From: an uncultured Oscillibacter sp. | GTDB taxonomy: Bacteria > Bacillota > Clostridia > Oscillospirales > Oscillospiraceae | Direction of reading: 5' to 3' | Assembly: GCA_910587875.1 (NCBI GenBank) | Contig: CAJUOD010000136.1 | Coordinates: 1-7,186 of the forward strand | DNA length: 7,186 nucleotides | The notes under the pieces: generated by a model | Told to the model about the DNA's origin: nothing | What the model saw: only the letters and a program-made list of their open reading frames with translations | Databases searched by the model: none | Translations under genes and position numbers: made by a program | Part shown: one piece after another, positions 1 through 4,513 of the stretch | How the letters are laid out: each line of letters starts with the position of its first letter | How positions within the stretch are numbered: position 1 is the stretch's first letter

Positions 1-392
1 TCGAAGCTGATGTGGAACCAGTCCTTGTAGGGGGAGTCCCATTTTTTCTCCTGGACATCCCGGAAGGCCCAGAAGCCCCGGCCCACGTGGTTGAACACGC
101 CGTCCAGCACCACCTTAATGTCGTGGGCGTGGAGGGCCTTCACCACCTGAGCGAAGTCCTCGTTGGTCCCCAGGCGGCAGTCCACCTTTCGGTAGTCCCG
201 GGTGTCGTAGCCGTGGCGGTCGCTCTCGAAGATGGGGGAGAGATAGACCGCGTCGGCCCCCAGCTTCTGGATGTGCGGGGCCCAGTCGGCGATTTTTCCG
301 ATGCGGTTTTCCAGGACGCCGTCGTTTTCCTTCGGCGCTCCGCAGAAGCCCAGGGGGTAAATTTGATAGAATACGCTTTTGTCAGCCCACAT
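1..392 (-). CDS. GH13 alpha-amylase-family glycoside hydrolase, N-terminal part
   Basis: About 130 N-terminal residues are visible, and the gene continues beyond the left edge. The protein opens MWADKSVFYQIYPLGFCG, the first beta strand of a GH13 (beta/alpha)8 barrel. It then has GYDTRDY (residues 61-67) and the GH13 conserved region I, DGVFNH (97-102), whose Asn and His line the active site. There is no signal peptide, so the enzyme is probably cytoplasmic and acts on imported alpha-glucans or maltodextrins. The catalytic Asp and Glu (regions II-IV) lie outside the window, so substrate class (amylase, neopullulanase/cyclomaltodextrinase, alpha-glucosidase) cannot be decided. The ATG at 392 is preceded by AAAGGA (reverse complement of about 403-408) at a normal distance. 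The gene is divergent from mgtE. The family call is firm; the exact activity is open. Confidence 0.93.
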   Translation of the reverse strand, partial: MWADKSVFYQIYPLGFCGAPKENDGVLENRIGKIADWAPHIQKLGADAVYLSPIFESDRHGYDTRDYRKVDCRLGTNEDFAQVVKALHAHDIKVVLDGVFNHVGRGFWAFRDVQEKKWDSPYKDWFHISF

Positions 393-437
393 AGTATGAC
401 CGTCCTTTCTTGGCGGGGGGTGAGTCTCTGTATCGCG

Positions 438-459
438 CGGCGCCGGACAAGGGGCGCCG
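438..459 (-). repeat. Hairpin in the GH13 5' leader
   Basis: CGGCGCC (438-444) and GGCGCCG (453-459) form a perfect 7-bp, all-GC stem with an 8-base loop. It lies in the predicted leader, between the start site and the ribosome binding site. No T-run follows on the minus strand, so it is not an intrinsic terminator. It may only stabilise the mRNA. Confidence 0.4.
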
Positions 460-460
460 A

Positions 461-470
461 ACAAATTTGT
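461..470. promoter_or_regulatory. 10-bp palindrome at the GH13 start site, possible operator
   Basis: ACAAATTTGT is a perfect palindrome directly downstream of the minus-strand -10 box and covers the predicted transcription start. A repressor bound here would block the GH13 promoter. It is short, so it may be chance. It does not match the cre consensus for CcpA. Confidence 0.3.
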
Positions 471-499
471 ATTATACCACAGATTTCCGGAAAGGTCGA
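471..499 (-). promoter_or_regulatory. Sigma-A-type promoter of the GH13 gene
   Basis: On the minus strand a perfect -10 TATAAT (471-476) is preceded by TG one base upstream (extended -10). A TCGACC -35 box (494-499) lies 17 bases away. The predicted start near 464 gives a leader of about 70 bases before the ATG at 392. The strength of the match is seen directly; use of the promoter is inferred. Confidence 0.75.
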
Positions 500-514
500 G
501 GAAAATCAAGAGCC

Positions 515-543
515 TTGACAGGAACCGGAAATAGGGATAGGAT
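515..543 (+). promoter_or_regulatory. Sigma-A-type promoter of mgtE
   Basis: A perfect TTGACA -35 box (515-520) is followed after 17 bases by TAGGAT (538-543, matching TATAAT at 4 of 6 positions). The predicted start near 550 leaves a leader of about 45 bases before the mgtE ATG at 595. That is too short for the roughly 170-base M-box magnesium riboswitch often found before mgtE in Firmicutes. Confidence 0.72.
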
Positions 544-558
544 GATACTTGTGAGAAC

Positions 559-591
559 GGGCCCTTGCGGGCCCTGGAAAGGGGGTCCCGC
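559..591 (+). promoter_or_regulatory. Two mutually exclusive hairpins in the mgtE leader
   Basis: Hairpin A pairs GGGCCC (559-564) with GGGCCC (569-574) across a 4-base loop and leaves the ribosome binding site (GGAAAGGGGG, 576-585) free. Hairpin B pairs GCGGGCCC (567-574) with GGG (583-585) and CCCGC (587-591), bulging the T at 586, and buries the G-rich ribosome binding site. The two share 569-574 and cannot coexist. Whether either controls translation is inference; GC-rich leaders form such pairs easily. Confidence 0.3.
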
Positions 592-594
592 GGC

Positions 595-1977
595 ATGTTT
601 GAGGCGCAGAACGACCGGACGGAGCTGGTGGAGAAGATCGAGGAACTCTATGGCCGAAAACACTACGCGGAGCTGCGGGACCTGCTGCTGCCCATGGAGG
701 CGGCGGACATTGCCGCGCTCTGCACGGACCTGGACGAGAAGGTCCCGGTGGTCTTCCGGCTCCTTCCCAAGGAGCTGGCGGCGGAGGTCTTCGTGGAGCT
801 GGACAGCGACGACCAGGAGCTTTTGATCCACAGCTTCTCCAACACGGAGCTGAAAGAGGTCCTGGACGAGCTGTACCTGGACGACGCCGCCGACATCGTG
901 GAGGAGATGCCCGCCGGGGTGGTGAAGCGCATCCTGCGCCACTGCGACCCGGAGATGCGCAAGAGCATCAACGAGGTCCTGAAATACCCGGAGGACTCCG
1001 CCGGCAGCATCATGACCACGGAGTTCGTGGACCTGAAGGAAACCATGACGGTGGAGGATGCCTTAAAGCGCATCCGCCGGACGGGCCCGGACAAGGAGAC
1101 CATCAACATCTGCTACGTCATCGACGACCGGCGGCACCTGATTGGCCTGCTGACCATCCGCACCCTCCTCCTGGCGGAGGAGGACGACGTGATCGGGGAC
1201 ATCATGGAGCGGAACCTCATCGCCGTCCAGACCCTGGACGATCAGGAGGCCGTGGCCCGGGCCCTGGGAAAGTACGACTTCCTGGCCCTGCCGGTGGTGG
1301 ACAAGGAGGAGCGGCTGGTGGGCATCGTCACCGTCGACGACGCCATCGACGTCCTCCAGGAAGAGGTCACGGAGGACATCGAAAAGATGGCCGCCATGCT
1401 CCCCGGAGACAAGCCCTATTTGAAAACCGGCATTTATGAGACCTGGAAGGCCCGGACCCCCTGGCTGATGCTGCTGATGCTGTCCGCCACCTTTACGGGT
1501 ATTATTCTGACCCACTTTGAGAAGTCCCTCATGGCCTGCGCCATTCTGACGTCCTTCATCCCCATGCTCTCCGGCACCGGCGGCAACAGCGGCACCCAGG
1601 CCTCCACCGCCGTTATCCGCGCCCTGTCCCTGGGGGAGGTCCGGTTCAGCGATCTGTTCCAGGTGCTGTGGAAGGAGTTCTGGGTCTCCATCTGCTGCGG
1701 GCTGTGCCTGGCGGCGGCCAACTTCGTGAAGATGATGCTGGTGGACCGCTGGCTGCTGCAGAACCCCACGGTGACGCCCCAGGTGGCCCTGGTGGTCTGC
1801 GCCACGCTGGTGGGGACCGTGCTGTGCGCCAAGCTGGTGGGCTGCTCCCTGCCGCTGCTTGCCAAACGCATCGGCTTCGACCCGGCGGTCATGGCCTCCC
1901 CCTTCATCACCACCATCGTGGACGCCTTGTCCCTGCTGATCTACTTCCGCTTCGCCTCGGCGATTCTGGGGCTGTGA
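595..1977 (+). CDS. mgtE: Magnesium transporter MgtE
   Basis: A 460-residue MgtE, a homodimeric Mg2+ channel/transporter of the plasma membrane that closes when cytoplasmic Mg2+ is high. Residues 1-130 form the acidic helical MgtE_N domain. The linker YPEDSAGSIMT (131-141) leads into a pair of CBS domains (about 137-258). The last 180 residues form a five-helix membrane domain. It carries the family signature GTGGNSGTQAS (327-337) and, in the last helix, SPFITTIVDALSLLIYF with Asp443 at the place of the pore Mg2+-binding aspartate. Length is normal for the family (about 450). The ATG at 595 was chosen because GGAAAGGGGG lies nine bases upstream. An in-frame TTG at 565 sits inside a hairpin and has no good ribosome binding site. 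The gene appears monocistronic, with its own promoter and terminator. Confidence 0.96.
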   Translation: MFEAQNDRTELVEKIEELYGRKHYAELRDLLLPMEAADIAALCTDLDEKVPVVFRLLPKELAAEVFVELDSDDQELLIHSFSNTELKEVLDELYLDDAADIVEEMPAGVVKRILRHCDPEMRKSINEVLKYPEDSAGSIMTTEFVDLKETMTVEDALKRIRRTGPDKETINICYVIDDRRHLIGLLTIRTLLLAEEDDVIGDIMERNLIAVQTLDDQEAVARALGKYDFLALPVVDKEERLVGIVTVDDAIDVLQEEVTEDIEKMAAMLPGDKPYLKTGIYETWKARTPWLMLLMLSATFTGIILTHFEKSLMACAILTSFIPMLSGTGGNSGTQASTAVIRALSLGEVRFSDLFQVLWKEFWVSICCGLCLAAANFVKMMLVDRWLLQNPTVTPQVALVVCATLVGTVLCAKLVGCSLPLLAKRIGFDPAVMASPFITTIVDALSLLIYFRFASAILGL

Positions 1978-1997
1978 GATGGTTTGCGCATGACAGG

Positions 1998-2040
1998 ACG
2001 CCGCCCGGGCTCTCTGCCCGGGCGGCGTTTTGCGCTTTTG
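1998..2040 (+). terminator. Rho-independent terminator of mgtE
   Basis: A perfect 13-bp stem, ACGCCGCCCGGGC (1998-2010) with GCCCGGGCGGCGT (2016-2028), has a 5-base loop and is followed by TTT, then TGCGCTTTTG. It starts 20 bases after the mgtE stop. The convergent SnoaL gene ends just beyond it, so the stem could also slow transcription from the other side, but the minus strand lacks a T-run after it. Confidence 0.88.
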
Positions 2041-2044
2041 TATG

Positions 2045-2464
2045 TTAGAACCAGGCGGCGGGGCCCCCTTGAAACCGGGGAATGGGGCCGTCCCGGTAGG
2101 GGTCATAGCGGGTTTCGTTGCAGCCGAACTCCTGTAAAAAGCGGATGCGGCCTGCCGGGTCCCAGCGGATGAGGGACAGGCCGTCAAAGGGCTCCTCCCG
2201 GCCATCGTTCATCCGGTTGCGGAAGTACCACTGGACGACGGTCTGGTCCCCCTTGTGGAAGAACTGCCGGATGTCCCACTGGAGAACGGTCCCCCGGGTA
2301 TTCCACTCGTCGAACCAGTGCCTGATTTTTTCGGAGCCGTGGTACTCCGGCCCCCAGCTCTCAATGTAGACGGCGTCCTGCGTAAAGAGCTCTAAAATGC
2401 CCAGGTCCGCCTTTTTCAGCCACATCTCAAACCAGAGACGGACGGCGCGCTCGCGCTGTTCCAT
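2045..2464 (-). CDS. SnoaL-like / NTF2-family protein
   Basis: A 139-residue soluble protein with the layout of the NTF2/SnoaL alpha+beta-barrel fold. An N-terminal helix (RAVRLWFEMWLKKADLG) is followed by LFTQDAVYIESWGPEYHGSEKIRHWF (start quoted as LFTQDAVYIESWG). Strands follow, rich in Trp, Arg and Asp and ending in FLQEFGCN. These small domains act as binding pockets, isomerases or stress-related proteins, and most members in Firmicutes have no known substrate. The ATG at 2464 has GGGAGGA about eight bases upstream. The gene starts 59 bases after the HAD-phosphatase stop on the same strand and has no clear promoter of its own, so the two are probably cotranscribed. Family call fairly firm, function unknown. 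Confidence 0.82.
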   Translation of the reverse strand: MEQRERAVRLWFEMWLKKADLGILELFTQDAVYIESWGPEYHGSEKIRHWFDEWNTRGTVLQWDIRQFFHKGDQTVVQWYFRNRMNDGREEPFDGLSLIRWDPAGRIRFLQEFGCNETRYDPYRDGPIPRFQGGPAAWF

Positions 2465-2523
2465 AGCGGTTCCTCCCTTTGCAGCAAATCTCAGCGCGGC
2501 GGGACGGGAGCCCGCCCGTTTCT

Positions 2524-3144
2524 TTATTCCTCCGCGATGGCCCGAACGTCCAGCAGGTCCCGGATCACGTAGTCCGCCGTCCCGGCCCCGGAGGGGGAGT
2601 AGAGGACGCTGCGGACTCCGGCGTTTCTGGCGCAGTCCACATCCAGGGTCCGGTCCCCCACGTAGAAGACCCGGTCCCGGTCCAGGCGGTGCTTTTCCAG
2701 CAGGTAGAGCAGGGCGTCGGGGGCGGGCTTCCGGGGGAAGCCGTTGAGGCTGGACACCACCTCTTTGAAATAGCGGTCCAGGCCCAGGTTTTTCAGCACC
2801 GGCGCGGTGGTGGCCCCCCGGTGGGTGTAGACGAAATGGATCGCCCCCAGGGCGGCGGTCTCCTCCAGGGCCTCCCGGGCGTGGGGCATGGCGGTGATCT
2901 CCAGGTACCGTCCGCCGCTGAGCTCGGAGTAGCGGCCCTTGATGTCCGAAAAGGCCCGCCCGGTGGCCGCCGAGGCGCAGCTTATCACGTCGCTGACGGA
3001 GCCCTCCGTGGCCCGGCGGCGGATCTCGTCCTCTTCCATGGGGACGCCCAGCTCCTCCAGGGTCCGGCGGAGGCTGGAGACAATGACGCCGTAGGAGTCC
3101 AGCAGGGTCCCGTCCAGGTCCCAGATAAAGGCTTTGCCGGTCAT
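2524..3144 (-). CDS. HAD-IA family phosphatase (phosphoglycolate phosphatase-like)
   Basis: A 206-residue cytoplasmic HAD-superfamily hydrolase that probably removes phosphate from a small metabolite. Motif I is FIWDLDGTLLDS, with nucleophile Asp9 and acid/base Asp11. Motif II is VYTHRG (Thr107). Motif III is the lysine of FPRKPAP (Lys139). Motif IV is YVGDRTLDVDCA, with Asp164 and Asp168 for Mg2+. A helical C1 cap lies between motifs I and II (about 16-85), as in subfamily IA. The substrate cannot be read from sequence. The start at 3144 has a near-perfect GGAGGG site nine bases upstream. The next ATG upstream, at 3180, overlaps the promoter -10 box, so it lies upstream of the predicted RNA start. 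First gene of a probable two-gene unit with the SnoaL-like gene. Confidence 0.92.
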   Translation of the reverse strand: MTGKAFIWDLDGTLLDSYGVIVSSLRRTLEELGVPMEEDEIRRRATEGSVSDVISCASAATGRAFSDIKGRYSELSGGRYLEITAMPHAREALEETAALGAIHFVYTHRGATTAPVLKNLGLDRYFKEVVSSLNGFPRKPAPDALLYLLEKHRLDRDRVFYVGDRTLDVDCARNAGVRSVLYSPSGAGTADYVIRDLLDVRAIAEE

Positions 3145-3178
3145 GTACGATCCCTCCAAATGTCCGATGGTGTTTCCC

Positions 3179-3207
3179 ATTATAGCAGGTCCTCCGGCAG
3201 CTGTCCA
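3179..3207 (-). promoter_or_regulatory. Strong sigma-A promoter of the HAD/SnoaL unit
   Basis: On the minus strand, TGGACA (3202-3207), then 17 bases, then a perfect TATAAT (3179-3184) with TG one base upstream of the -10 (extended -10). The start is predicted near 3172, giving a leader of about 28 bases that carries the GGAGGG ribosome binding site. Confidence 0.82.
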
Positions 3208-3217
3208 GGGGGACGAG

Positions 3218-3242
3218 AAAGCGCCGCCCCGGAGGGCGGCGC
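3218..3242 (-). terminator. Terminator of the TSUP pair
   Basis: Read on the minus strand, a perfect 9-bp GC stem (GCGCCGCCC with GGGCGGCGC, 3221-3242) has a 4-base loop and is followed by TTTCTC. It begins six bases past the stop of the second TSUP gene. The T-run is short, so termination may be partial, but the HAD promoter just downstream fits a transcript end here. Confidence 0.7.
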
Positions 3243-3247
3243 GGGCT

Positions 3248-3622
3248 TTATTGGGTTTCGTCCTTCTTCTTCGGCCACACCAGGCTGACGCCTGACAGCA
3301 GTAAATACACCCCGAAGGGCTTCCGCAGAATCTCCACGTCCACCGCGTTGGAGATCCAGGCCCCGAGGAGCGCCGCCGCCACGGCGATGGGCACGGCGGC
3401 CTTCAGCGTGGGCTTGTCCAGGTAGCCGCCCCGGGCGTGGCAGACCAGGGCGCTGGCGGCGGTGGGGAGGAAGAACAGCAGGTTGATCCCCTGGGCCGTC
3501 CGCTGGTCCACCCCCAGGAAGAGGGTCATCACCAGCAGGAGGAGCGTCCCGCCCCCCACGCCCCAGGCGGAGACGACGCTGGCCCCCAGGCCGCAGAGGA
3601 AGGGAATGAGCCAGTCCGTCAC
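3248..3622 (-). CDS. TSUP (TauE/SafE, DUF81) half-transporter, second subunit
   Basis: A 124-residue integral membrane protein with about four hydrophobic segments (roughly 4-35, 44-63, 71-92, 98-116) and a charged tail (PKKKDETQ). The glycine-rich first helix (GLGASVVSAWGVGGGTLLL) and the following GVDQRTAQGINLLFFLP are the repeat signature of the TSUP/TauE/SafE family. Members move sulfite, sulfoacetate, thiosulfate or other small anions. Usual family members are about 250 residues with two such halves; this is one half. The GTG at 3622 overlaps the upstream TGA as GTGA, which implies translational coupling. A longer reading frame extends upstream but only overlaps the partner gene in another frame. 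The likely functional unit is a heterodimer with the preceding gene; substrate unknown. Confidence 0.85.
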   Translation of the reverse strand: MTDWLIPFLCGLGASVVSAWGVGGGTLLLLVMTLFLGVDQRTAQGINLLFFLPTAASALVCHARGGYLDKPTLKAAVPIAVAAALLGAWISNAVDVEILRKPFGVYLLLSGVSLVWPKKKDETQ

Positions 3623-3972
3623 AGCAGATACTTCACCCCCGCGTAGAAGAGAAAGGCGGCGAAGAGCCATTTCAGGAATTTCGTGGAGACCTTCCCGTAG
3701 AGCTTCCCGCCCAAGAAGCCGCCAATGAGGCCCCCGGCAAGATACGGCAGGGCCTCCATCAGGGACACGCCGCCCTTCCAGAGGTACACCGCCGCCGACA
3801 CCAGGCACACCGGGAAGATGACCCCCACGCAGGTGGCGTAGAGCTTCCGCTGGCTCAGGTTCCCCCAGCGGGATTGGATGGGCAGGAAGACCATGCCCCC
3901 GCCGCCGCCGAACAGGCCGTTGGCCAGGCCCGCCGCGCCGCCCGCCAGGCGGGCCGTCCAGGCTGCTTTCAT
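3619..3972 (-). CDS. TSUP (TauE/SafE, DUF81) half-transporter, first subunit
   Basis: A 117-residue integral membrane protein with about four hydrophobic segments (roughly 5-31, 45-66, 70-92, 97-117). The first helix, GLANGLFGGGGGMVFLP (15-31), is the family's glycine-rich signature, followed by LSQRKLYATCVGVIFP. It matches half of a normal TSUP transporter and pairs with the overlapping downstream gene, which carries the other half. The ATG at 3972 was chosen over an upstream in-frame ATG (4014) because the purine-rich GGAGAGGAGG lies just before it and the longer version would run through a perfect hairpin at 4000-4027. No clear promoter was found, so it may be read through from the DUF1540 gene 127 bases upstream. 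Confidence 0.86.
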   Translation of the reverse strand: MKAAWTARLAGGAAGLANGLFGGGGGMVFLPIQSRWGNLSQRKLYATCVGVIFPVCLVSAAVYLWKGGVSLMEALPYLAGGLIGGFLGGKLYGKVSTKFLKWLFAAFLFYAGVKYLL

Positions 3973-3999
3973 GCCGCTTCCTCCTCTCCTTTTATGTAA

Positions 4000-4027
4000 C
4001 CCCACAAAATCCAAAGATTTTGTGGGG
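4000..4027 (-). promoter_or_regulatory. Perfect 12-bp inverted repeat before the TSUP pair
   Basis: CCCCACAAAATC (4000-4011) and GATTTTGTGGGG (4016-4027) pair perfectly around a 4-base loop. It ends 27 bases upstream of the first TSUP start, just before the ribosome binding site. No T-run follows on either strand, so it is not a standard terminator. It could be an operator or an mRNA hairpin that affects TSUP translation or stability. Confidence 0.55.
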
Positions 4028-4050
4028 AGAGGAAGAACAGACGAAACGGC

Positions 4051-4079
4051 GTGAAGCCTGCCCGCAGGGCGGGATTCAC
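4051..4079 (-). terminator. Hairpin after the DUF1540 gene, possible weak terminator
   Basis: On the minus strand GTGAA and TTCAC enclose two CC/GG pairs and a GCCC-TGC-GGGC hairpin, interrupted by two mismatches. It begins about 20 bases after the DUF1540 stop. The following sequence (GCCGTTTCGTCTGTTC) is only moderately T-rich, so it may attenuate rather than stop read-through into the TSUP genes. Confidence 0.4.
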
Positions 4080-4099
4080 ACAGTGCAGTCCGTTCTGAC

Positions 4100-4291
4100 T
4101 CATTTCAGCTTGAAGCTCTGGCAGTCGGTGCACTCCACCATGGTGGGATTGGTCTCATGGGTGCCCACCTGGATGGTGCTCAGGCCGCAGTATCCGGTGT
4201 CCTGGCAGTGGTTCGCGCAGTTGTTTACCGTGCATTTGATGCTTTGGTTGGGCGTGCAGGCGCAGCCTCCGTTGGTGCAGTCCTTGGTCAT
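4100..4291 (-). CDS. DUF1540 domain-containing Cys-rich small protein
   Basis: A 63-residue protein with nine cysteines (5, 10, 12, 20, 25, 29, 35, 54, 57) and no signal peptide or membrane segment. The core SIKCTVNNCANH (residues 17-28), then YCGLSTIQVG (34-43) and a final ECTDCQSF (53-60), is the DUF1540 pattern, common in Clostridia and Bacilli. DUF1540 has no established function. The Cys spacing suggests a small metal-binding or disulfide-stabilised fold, but that is inference. The ATG at 4291 has GGGAGGA eight bases upstream. The gene sits between a large leader hairpin (4325-4361) and the TSUP genes on the same strand. Confidence 0.88.
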   Translation of the reverse strand: MTKDCTNGGCACTPNQSIKCTVNNCANHCQDTGYCGLSTIQVGTHETNPTMVECTDCQSFKLK

Positions 4292-4324
4292 GAGTTTGGT
4301 CCTCCCGCGTGAAGATTTTTCAAA

Positions 4325-4361
4325 GCGCTGAGGGGCTGTCCCGCTCTTGTCCCCTCAGCGC
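4325..4361 (-). promoter_or_regulatory. Large perfect hairpin in the DUF1540 leader
   Basis: GCGCTGAGGGG (4325-4335) and CCCCTCAGCGC (4351-4361) form a perfect 11-bp stem around a 15-base loop. On the minus strand it is followed by TTTGAAAAATC and then, within about 20 bases, the DUF1540 ribosome binding site. It could be a leader attenuator or a second transcript end. No riboswitch class that I know was recognised in it, and no convincing promoter was found between it and the terminator at 4468-4496. Confidence 0.5.
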
Positions 4362-4467
4362 GTTCCTGCGGTGAAAGGAGAGATGGTTGAGCCTCGTCAG
4401 CGCCCTCCTAGTGTGTGCCGGAAAGGAAAGAGTATGCGCGCCTGCGGGGGATGAAAATTTTGGCATG
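4362..4467. other. Gap between the repeat-protein terminator and the DUF1540 leader hairpin
   Basis: About 105 bases that should hold the DUF1540 promoter on the minus strand. The best -10-like element is CATACT (about 4431-4436), but no acceptable -35 sits at the right distance. A plus-strand reading frame of 23 codons (4383-4454) starts only two bases after a GGAG and is not convincing. I see nothing else in it. Confidence 0.4.
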
Positions 4468-4496
4468 AAAAACGGGACCGCCTTACGACGGTCCCG
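4468..4496 (-). terminator. Rho-independent terminator of the repeat-protein gene
   Basis: On the minus strand a perfect 8-bp stem, CGGGACCG with CGGTCCCG (4473-4496), has an 8-base loop and is followed directly by TTTTT (4468-4472). It starts 17 bases past the stop codon at 4514. A clean intrinsic terminator that separates this gene from DUF1540. Confidence 0.9.
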
Positions 4497-4513
4497 GAAG
4501 CGGGCGGGATCTA

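Noticed and set aside
418..480. Resemblance to the start of an M-box (Mg2+) riboswitch upstream of mgtE: GGGTGAGTCTCTGTAT.
   Set aside because: Only the first bases match. The later conserved M-box core is absent, and the stretch lies upstream of the mgtE promoter, inside the GH13 leader on the other strand.
565..594. Earlier TTG start for mgtE.
   Set aside because: It lies in the loop of the leader hairpin, lacks a ribosome binding site and adds ten residues not expected in MgtE. The ATG at 595 has a strong site.
1063..2205. Long minus-strand frame of 380 codons across mgtE; similar frames antisense to htrA (5612-6520, 6647-7165).
   Set aside because: Composition is dominated by His, Gly, Pro and Gln, as expected from reading GC-rich genes on the wrong strand. 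They overlap certain genes.
2498..2516. GGCGGG/CCCGCC hairpin followed by T-rich sequence on the plus strand between HAD and SnoaL genes.
   Set aside because: No plus-strand gene ends there, and on the transcribed minus strand there is no T-run after it, so it is not a terminator for the HAD gene.
3145..3180. Earlier ATG for the HAD phosphatase at 3180.
   Set aside because: That ATG overlaps the TATAAT -10 box, so it lies upstream of the predicted transcript start. The ATG at 3144 has GGAGGG at ideal distance.
3623..3808. N-terminal extension of the second TSUP protein.
   Set aside because: It is the first TSUP gene read in another frame, gives a Gly/Arg-rich non-membrane sequence, and the GTGA overlap start is better.
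4383..4454. 23-codon plus-strand reading frame after GGAG.
   Set aside because: Only two bases separate GGAG from the ATG, there is no promoter, and the peptide has no recognisable feature.
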